DNA from: Planctomycetota bacterium
GTDB taxonomy: Bacteria > Planctomycetota > UBA11346
NCBI GenBank assembly: GCA_013821615.1
Contig: JACDGQ010000026.1
Span: 1 to 11,331 of the forward strand
Direction of reading: 5' to 3'
DNA: 11,331 nt
A program made the translations under genes and the position numbers. The notes under the pieces were generated by a model. It was given only the letters and a program-made list of their open reading frames with translations. It made no database searches and was not told where the DNA came from. Shown in pieces: positions 6,952 to 11,331 of the stretch. Position 1 is the stretch's first letter. Each line of letters begins with the position of its first letter.

Positions 6952-6963
6952 GCTTCCGGAAGC
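6952..6963. promoter_or_regulatory. 12-bp palindrome GCTTCCGGAAGC, candidate operator
   Basis: This is a perfect palindrome with a central CpG, the layout LacI-family dimers prefer. It contains both TCCGGAAG and its complement CTTCCGGA, the units of the tandem arrays upstream of lacI. A second TCCGGA lies just before it at 6944-6949. The site is about 100 bp upstream of the ilvD start. The operator role is inference only. Confidence 0.3.
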
Positions 6964-7022
6964 GAGCGCGCAGACCTCACTTCCCGGCCTCTGCGCCTCT
7001 GCGGCCTCCTGTTCCATCCGGC

Positions 7023-7038
7023 TGTCTGGTTGTCTGGC
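7023..7038. repeat. Short tandem 8-mer TGTCTGGT / TGTCTGGC
   Basis: There are two copies of an 8-bp unit differing at the last base, just right of the large inverted repeat and 27 bp before ilvD. It shares the 8-bp period of the neighbouring repeats but not their sequence. Confidence 0.5.
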
Positions 7039-7064
7039 CTTGCCGAGCGGCCGGACTCGCCATC

Positions 7065-8786
7065 ATGGCGCGTCCCATGACCAAGCCCACCGCGCCGCTG
7101 CCCCGTCCCCATTCCGCCATCGTCGTCGACGGGCCGGAGCGCGCCGCCAGCCGTGCGATGCTCTACCCGGTGGGCTTCGTCGCCGCGGACTTTGCCAAGC
7201 CGCAGGTCGGCATCGCGTCGACCTGGGCGATGGTGACGCCCTGCAACATGCACATCGACGGCCTGGCCCGGGCCGCGGCCACCGGTGCGGACTCGGCGGG
7301 CGGCAAGGCGGTGATCTTCAACACCATCACCGTCAGCGACGGCATCTCGATGGGCACCGAGGGCATGAAATACTCGCTGGTCTCGCGCGAGGTCATCGCC
7401 GACTCGATCGAGACCGTGGTCGCCGGCCAGGGCTACGATGCCGTGGTCGCGCTGGGCGGCTGCGACAAGAACATGCCCGGCTGCCTGATCGCGCTCGCGC
7501 GCCTCGACCGCCCGGCGATCTTCGTCTACGGCGGCTCGATCCTGCCCGGCAAGACGCCGCAGGAGGATGGCTGCGAGGCGAAGAACACCGACGTCGTGTC
7601 GGTGTTCGAGGCGGTCGGCGCCAACGCCCAGGGCAAGATCACGCCCAAGCAGTTCCTGACCGTCGAGCAGACCGCCATCCCCGGGCCCGGCTCGTGCGGC
7701 GGCATGTACACGGCGAACACCATGGCCTCGGCGATCGAGGCCATGGGCATGAGCCTGCCCGGCTCGTCCTCGCAGGTCGCCGTGTCGATGGAGAAGGTCG
7801 AGGACTGCACGCGCGCCGGCCAGGCCGTGGTCGAACTGCTGCGCCTGGGCATCACCCCGAAGAAGATCATGACGAAGAAGGCGTTCGAGAACGCCATCAC
7901 CGTGATCATCACCCTGGGCGGGTCGACCAACGCCGTGCTGCACCTGCTCGCCATGGCACACGCCATTGGCGTCAAACTGTCGCTCGCCGACTTCACCCGC
8001 ATCGGCAAGCGCGTGCCGGTGCTTGCCGACCTGCGCCCGAGCGGCAAGTACCACGCCGCCGATCTGGCGGCGATCGGCGGCATCGAGCCGCTGATGAAGG
8101 CCCTGCTCGCCGCCGGCCTGCTCCACGGCGACTGCCTGACGGTCACCGGCAGGACCGTTGCTGAGAACCTCAAGAGCGTGAAGCCCTACCCCGCAGACCA
8201 GCAGATCATCCGCCCGCTGGCGGCTCCGCTCAAGAAGGACAGCCACCTGGTGATCATGTACGGCAACCTCGCCCCCGACGGCGCGGTCGCCAAGATCAGC
8301 GGCAAGGAGGGCCTGGGTTTCACCGGCAAGGCGCGCGTTTTCGCGAGCGAGGAGGAGTGCCTCAAGCGCATCCTCGACGGTACCGTGAAGGCGGGCGAGG
8401 TCCTGGTCATCCGCTACGAGGGTCCCAAGGGCGGTCCGGGCATGCGCGAGATGCTGGCGCCGACCAGCGCGATCATGGGCCGCGGCCTGGGCAAGACGGT
8501 CGCGCTGATCACCGACGGGCGTTTCTCCGGCGGCACCCATGGCCTGGTGGTCGGCCATGTCACGCCCGAGGCGGCGGTCGGCGGCCCCATCGCGCTCGTG
8601 AAGAACGGCGATCTGATCACCATCGACGCGGTGGGGCACCGCATCGACGTCGCGGTCAGCGCGCGCGAACTGGCGAAGCGCCGAAAGCTGTGGAAGGCGC
8701 CGAAGGCGCGCTACACGCGTGGGGTGCTGGCGAAGTATGCGCGGCAGGTGACGTCGGCGTCGCTGGGAGCGGTGACGGACGCCTGA
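7065..8786 (+). CDS. ilvD: Dihydroxy-acid dehydratase (IlvD)
   Basis: IlvD dehydrates 2,3-dihydroxy-isovalerate and 2,3-dihydroxy-3-methylvalerate to the 2-keto acid precursors of valine, leucine and isoleucine. It uses an Fe-S cluster and Mg2+ in the cytoplasm. The product is 573 residues, the length of the short bacterial form. Cluster cysteines are seen as C60 in TPCN, C133 in GGCDKNMPG and C211 in GPGSCGGMYTANTM. SDGISMGTEGMKYSLVSREV (91-110) and the C-terminal GRFSGGTHGLVVGHVTPEA region favour true IlvD over sugar-acid dehydratases of the same family. The start is the ATG at 7065; another ATG at 7077 is equally possible, and neither has a clear Shine-Dalgarno site. No other branched-chain amino acid gene is next to it. 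It follows lacI by 212 bp, across the large inverted repeat. Confidence 0.95.
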   Translation: MARPMTKPTAPLPRPHSAIVVDGPERAASRAMLYPVGFVAADFAKPQVGIASTWAMVTPCNMHIDGLARAAATGADSAGGKAVIFNTITVSDGISMGTEGMKYSLVSREVIADSIETVVAGQGYDAVVALGGCDKNMPGCLIALARLDRPAIFVYGGSILPGKTPQEDGCEAKNTDVVSVFEAVGANAQGKITPKQFLTVEQTAIPGPGSCGGMYTANTMASAIEAMGMSLPGSSSQVAVSMEKVEDCTRAGQAVVELLRLGITPKKIMTKKAFENAITVIITLGGSTNAVLHLLAMAHAIGVKLSLADFTRIGKRVPVLADLRPSGKYHAADLAAIGGIEPLMKALLAAGLLHGDCLTVTGRTVAENLKSVKPYPADQQIIRPLAAPLKKDSHLVIMYGNLAPDGAVAKISGKEGLGFTGKARVFASEEECLKRILDGTVKAGEVLVIRYEGPKGGPGMREMLAPTSAIMGRGLGKTVALITDGRFSGGTHGLVVGHVTPEAAVGGPIALVKNGDLITIDAVGHRIDVAVSARELAKRRKLWKAPKARYTRGVLAKYARQVTSASLGAVTDA

Positions 8787-9124
8787 GCCGAGGCCAGGGT
8801 GATGCGTGCGGTCTGAATTCGCAGCGCGTTGCCCTGGACTGGAGATCGGGCCCGTCGAGGGCGCCTGCGCGGATGTCGCAGGCGGAACACGCGAGAGGCG
8901 TGGGGCTGGACATAGATCAGAATAATTCCGATGAAAACGTGCACTTTGCAGTGGCAGGGTCACGTTCAGGAATTCGTCGGCCGACCCAACGCGTTCTATT
9001 CACAGTACTTGAGAAGGTGGACAGGAACTCGCGACAGCATGGCACGTGCGGCGCCATTAGCGCTCGACGCAGTGCCTCGTGGCGCTCCGAACGCTGAGCC
9101 GAACCGGAATCCCAAGGCCAACCC
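8787..9124. other. 338-bp intergenic region with a lower-GC patch
   Basis: There is no gene I would defend here. Besides the stem-loop at 8862-8884, the stretch 8911-9060 is about 53% G+C by hand count, clearly below its neighbours; its first 30 bases are only about one third G+C. Such a dip fits a promoter region for the sugar dehydrogenase gene or a remnant of transferred DNA. I found no convincing -35/-10 pair. A 113-codon open frame from ATG 8931 lacks recognisable features and overlaps the next gene. Confidence 0.5.
8862..8884. terminator. Stem-loop after ilvD, possible terminator
   Basis: CGCCTGCG (8862-8869) pairs perfectly with CGCAGGCG (8877-8884) across a 7-nt loop, 75 bp after the ilvD stop. 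The stem is strong, but no T-run follows, so Rho-independent termination is doubtful. It could instead stabilise the 3' end of the ilvD mRNA. Confidence 0.35.
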
Positions 9125-11331
9125 ATGCTCGACCTCTTCCGAGCCATCCTCCTCCACGCGAAGCCCGAGAGGCTGTTGCCGCGCCGCCGCAGTTTGGTGG
9201 ATGCTTGCGCGATTCTGGTGCTGCTGGTTGCCGGCGCCGTCGCTGCCGTCGCGGCGACCGTACCCAACATGACCACGGTCAAGGTCGTCGGCGGCCTCAG
9301 CAATCCGACCTTCGCCACCGCCATCCCGGGTGACGCGCACCACCTGTTCGTGCTCGAACAGTATTCCGGGAAGATCCAGGTCGTCGATCTCGACAGCAAG
9401 ACCATCACCGGGACCTTCATGACCGTGGCCAGCATCAATGCCACGGGCGAGGAAGGGCTCCTCGGCATGGCCTTCGATCCGGATTATGGCACCAACGGCC
9501 GCTTCTACATCTTCGCCACCATCACCGGCGGCAGCTTCGGTAGCGGGCATTCCGAAGTGCAGACCTACACCGCGAACGGAGCGGGGCCGTTCACGGCCGC
9601 CAGCACGGGCAACGCCGGTAGCAAGGTCATCCTGCAGCAGTGGGACAAGCCGCAGACCAATCACAACGGCGGCTGGATCGGCTTCAATCGCCACGCCAAC
9701 GACCACCGGCTGTTCATCTCGGTTGGTGATGGTGGGAATGCGGACGATACCGACGGCGAAGTGGGGCACATCGAACCCGGCGGCAATGCCCAGAACGCGA
9801 CGGTGTTCCTCGGCAAGATCCTGCGCGTCGACGTCAGCGCGGGCACCTCGTACACCATCCCCGCCGACAATCCCTTCGCCAGCGACGCCACGCGCAAGCA
9901 CGAGATCTTCGCCATCGGCGTGCGCAATCCGTGGCGCTGCAGCTTCGATCGCCAGAGCGGGGATTTCTGGATCGGCGAGGTCGGGCAGAACCAGCATGAG
10001 GAGATCGATTTCAATGCCGGCGCGGTCCCGGGGCGGAATTACGGCTGGCGCGCCCGCGAAGGGCTGAGCCAGAACAGCAGCTTCCCGGGCGAGCATCCGA
10101 CCGGCACCACCGATCCGATCCTGGACTACCCGCACAGCGACGGCAACAACTGCGTGATCGGTGGCTACGTCTACCGCGGCAGCGCAATACCCGACCTGCA
10201 GGGGCTGTACCTCTATGGAGACAACGGCGGCACTCACTTCTGGACCATCGCCGACCCGGCCGGGTCGGTGGTCAACACCGATGTCACCGCACCGCTGGTG
10301 GCAGGGTCGGATCACCCCTCGGGTCCCAGCTCCTTCGCCGAGGACGATGCCGGCGAGCTGTATATCTGCTCGTACGGCAACGGCTCGCTGTTCAAGATCG
10401 TCCCCAACCTGGTCATCACCACCGCCTCGCCGCTGCCGGCCACGACCACCGGCGCGACGTACAGCCAGACCCTCGCCGTCTCCGGCAGCGGGACCAAGAC
10501 CTGGAGCGTGAGCGGGGGCAGCGTGGCTCCGCTGACACTGTCGGCGGGTGGCGTGCTGAGCGGCATCGCGGGTGCCGCGGGCACCATCAGCTTCACCGCG
10601 CAGGTGACCAACGGTTCGGCGACCGGCTTCAAGGCTTTTGCCGTGACCGTCAATCCGGCTCCGACCATCAGCACCGCGGCGGCGCTGCCCGACGCCACTG
10701 TCGGCTCCGCGTACAACCGCACCCTGGCGGCGAGCGGTGGCACCGGAGCGTTGACATGGAGCTCGACCGGACTTTCCGATGGACTGACCCTGTCAGCGGG
10801 TGGCGTCTTGAGCGGCACGCCGACGGTGGCGGCGACGGTTACTTTCACCGCCATGGTCACCGACAGCGTGGGCGTGCAGGTCGCCAAGAACATGACCGTG
10901 CACGTGCTGAATGCGGGCGGGACCACCGCGCCGATCATCACCTCCACCGCGCTCACCACCGCCAACCTGGGTTTCGCCTATACCTACGACGTGCAGGCGA
11001 CCGGAACCCCGGCGCCGACCTTCACCCTCACCACCAAGCCCACCGGGATGACCATCGACGCGTCCAGCGGCGTGATCACCTGGCCGACGCCGGCGGGCAC
11101 CCACGCGGCCGTCACCGTGAAGGCCGCCAATGGGATTGCCCCGGATGCGACGCAGTCGTTCACCATCACCGTCGGTGACTTCGGCCTGGTTGCGCGACCG
11201 GTCGGAGGCGCCTTCCTGGGCGGCACCATGCCCACCACGGCCAGCGGCGCACTGCCGTCGACGTTGACGGCCACCGGCGCCTTCAGCGATGTCGGCGCGC
11301 TGACGCCCAGCGCGGCGCTGCTGCCGTACAC
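9125..11331 (+). CDS. Secreted PQQ-type sugar dehydrogenase fused to Ig-like repeats (3' partial)
   Basis: The frame stays open from ATG 9125 to the right edge (735 codons), so the C-terminus is missing. After a basic stretch (HAKPERLLPRRRS), residues about 25-44 form a hydrophobic signal segment ending AAVAA, so export is likely. Residues ~50-427 form a glucose/sorbosone dehydrogenase beta-propeller that would oxidise sugars with PQQ. Its motifs are EEGLLGMAFDPDYGTNGRFY, NHNGG with H180 (probable catalytic His), SVGDGG, LGKILRVDV, GVRNPWR with R267, and GEVGQNQHEEID. Three putative-Ig (He_PIG-like) repeats follow at about 428-512, 513-597 and 598-682; the first two share LSAGGVLSG. From ~709, ATGAFSD...TPSAALLPY resembles the start of a domain found at the C-terminus of such fusions. 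AAGG lies 7 nt before the ATG. Substrate and cofactor are inferred from family. Confidence 0.9.
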   Translation, partial: MLDLFRAILLHAKPERLLPRRRSLVDACAILVLLVAGAVAAVAATVPNMTTVKVVGGLSNPTFATAIPGDAHHLFVLEQYSGKIQVVDLDSKTITGTFMTVASINATGEEGLLGMAFDPDYGTNGRFYIFATITGGSFGSGHSEVQTYTANGAGPFTAASTGNAGSKVILQQWDKPQTNHNGGWIGFNRHANDHRLFISVGDGGNADDTDGEVGHIEPGGNAQNATVFLGKILRVDVSAGTSYTIPADNPFASDATRKHEIFAIGVRNPWRCSFDRQSGDFWIGEVGQNQHEEIDFNAGAVPGRNYGWRAREGLSQNSSFPGEHPTGTTDPILDYPHSDGNNCVIGGYVYRGSAIPDLQGLYLYGDNGGTHFWTIADPAGSVVNTDVTAPLVAGSDHPSGPSSFAEDDAGELYICSYGNGSLFKIVPNLVITTASPLPATTTGATYSQTLAVSGSGTKTWSVSGGSVAPLTLSAGGVLSGIAGAAGTISFTAQVTNGSATGFKAFAVTVNPAPTISTAAALPDATVGSAYNRTLAASGGTGALTWSSTGLSDGLTLSAGGVLSGTPTVAATVTFTAMVTDSVGVQVAKNMTVHVLNAGGTTAPIITSTALTTANLGFAYTYDVQATGTPAPTFTLTTKPTGMTIDASSGVITWPTPAGTHAAVTVKAANGIAPDATQSFTITVGDFGLVARPVGGAFLGGTMPTTASGALPSTLTATGAFSDVGALTPSAALLPY

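Larger units (their letters stand above)
6876..7014. repeat. Long imperfect inverted repeat with 73-nt spacer, between lacI and ilvD
   Basis: The left arm is 6876-6906 and the right arm is 6980-7014. The left 31 nt pair fully with the right arm except for a 4-nt bulge. Both apparent mismatches become G-U pairs when the plus strand is read as RNA, so a transcript running from lacI towards ilvD could form about 31 base pairs. The arms are again built of 8- to 9-bp units: GGAGGC-type on the left, CCTCTGCG twice at 6988-7003 on the right. The structure begins 23 nt after the lacI stop. It may end lacI transcription or stabilise its 3' end, although no T-tract follows. It may also belong to a dispersed intergenic repeat family. 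Confidence 0.85.

Noticed and set aside
6923..8164. Open frame from ATG 6923 preceded by a near-ideal AAGGAGG, 9 nt away
   Set aside because: Most of it overlaps ilvD in another frame and gives an Arg/His/Gly-rich product. The beginning is not rich in Leu, Ile or Val, so it does not look like an attenuation leader peptide either.
7065..8786. Sugar-acid dehydratase (Edd or xylonate/gluconate type) suggested by the neighbouring LacI regulator
   Set aside because: SDGISMGTEGMKYSLVSREV and the C-terminal GGTHGLVVGHVTPEA are typical of dihydroxy-acid dehydratase.
8931..9272. 113-codon open frame starting ATGAAAACG in the gap before the sugar dehydrogenase
   Set aside because: It lacks a Shine-Dalgarno site and any recognisable motif, and it overlaps the start and signal peptide of the dehydrogenase gene in another frame.

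Overview
The window is a GC-rich (well above 60% G+C), densely packed bacterial chromosome segment with no rRNA, tRNA, CRISPR array, insertion sequence or phage gene that I can support. The mix of genes suggests a free-living aerobic heterotroph: LepA, a LacI-type regulator with a long basic N-terminus, and a very large secreted sugar dehydrogenase carrying putative-Ig repeats. A planctomycete or other PVC-group relative, or a myxobacterium, would fit best. This is an impression from protein style, not a proven assignment.

Layout. (1) Positions 1-1585, plus strand: the 3' part of a ThiF/MoeB/HesA-type E1-like enzyme, cut by the window edge, then a spacer and a small protein of unknown function. 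(2) Positions 1634-5542, minus strand: a probable operon read lepA, membrane-anchored TPR-like protein, nadD. It converges on the small plus-strand gene. (3) Positions 5543-5781: a divergent intergenic region that holds a perfect 29-bp inverted repeat built from tandem 8-mers. (4) Positions 5782-6852: a LacI-family regulator. (5) Positions 6853-7064: a second intergenic region with a long near-perfect inverted repeat, also built from about 8-bp units and also with a 73-nt spacer. (6) Positions 7065-8786: ilvD. (7) Positions 8787-9124: a gap of 338 bp with a stem-loop and a patch of clearly lower GC. (8) Positions 9125 to the right edge: an incomplete secreted PQQ-type sugar dehydrogenase fused to three Ig-like repeats and the start of a further domain.

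Function. Most genes are housekeeping: sulfur-carrier or cofactor activation (ThiF-like), NAD synthesis (NadD), ribosome-associated GTPase (LepA/EF4) and branched-chain amino acid synthesis (IlvD). The least ordinary parts are the paired, similarly built palindromic elements on both sides of lacI, the LacI protein with an altered effector-pocket motif (GFAD instead of GFDD), and the modular sugar dehydrogenase. I did not find a convincing new multi-gene system. The paired 8-bp-period palindromic elements are the best candidate for something undescribed.
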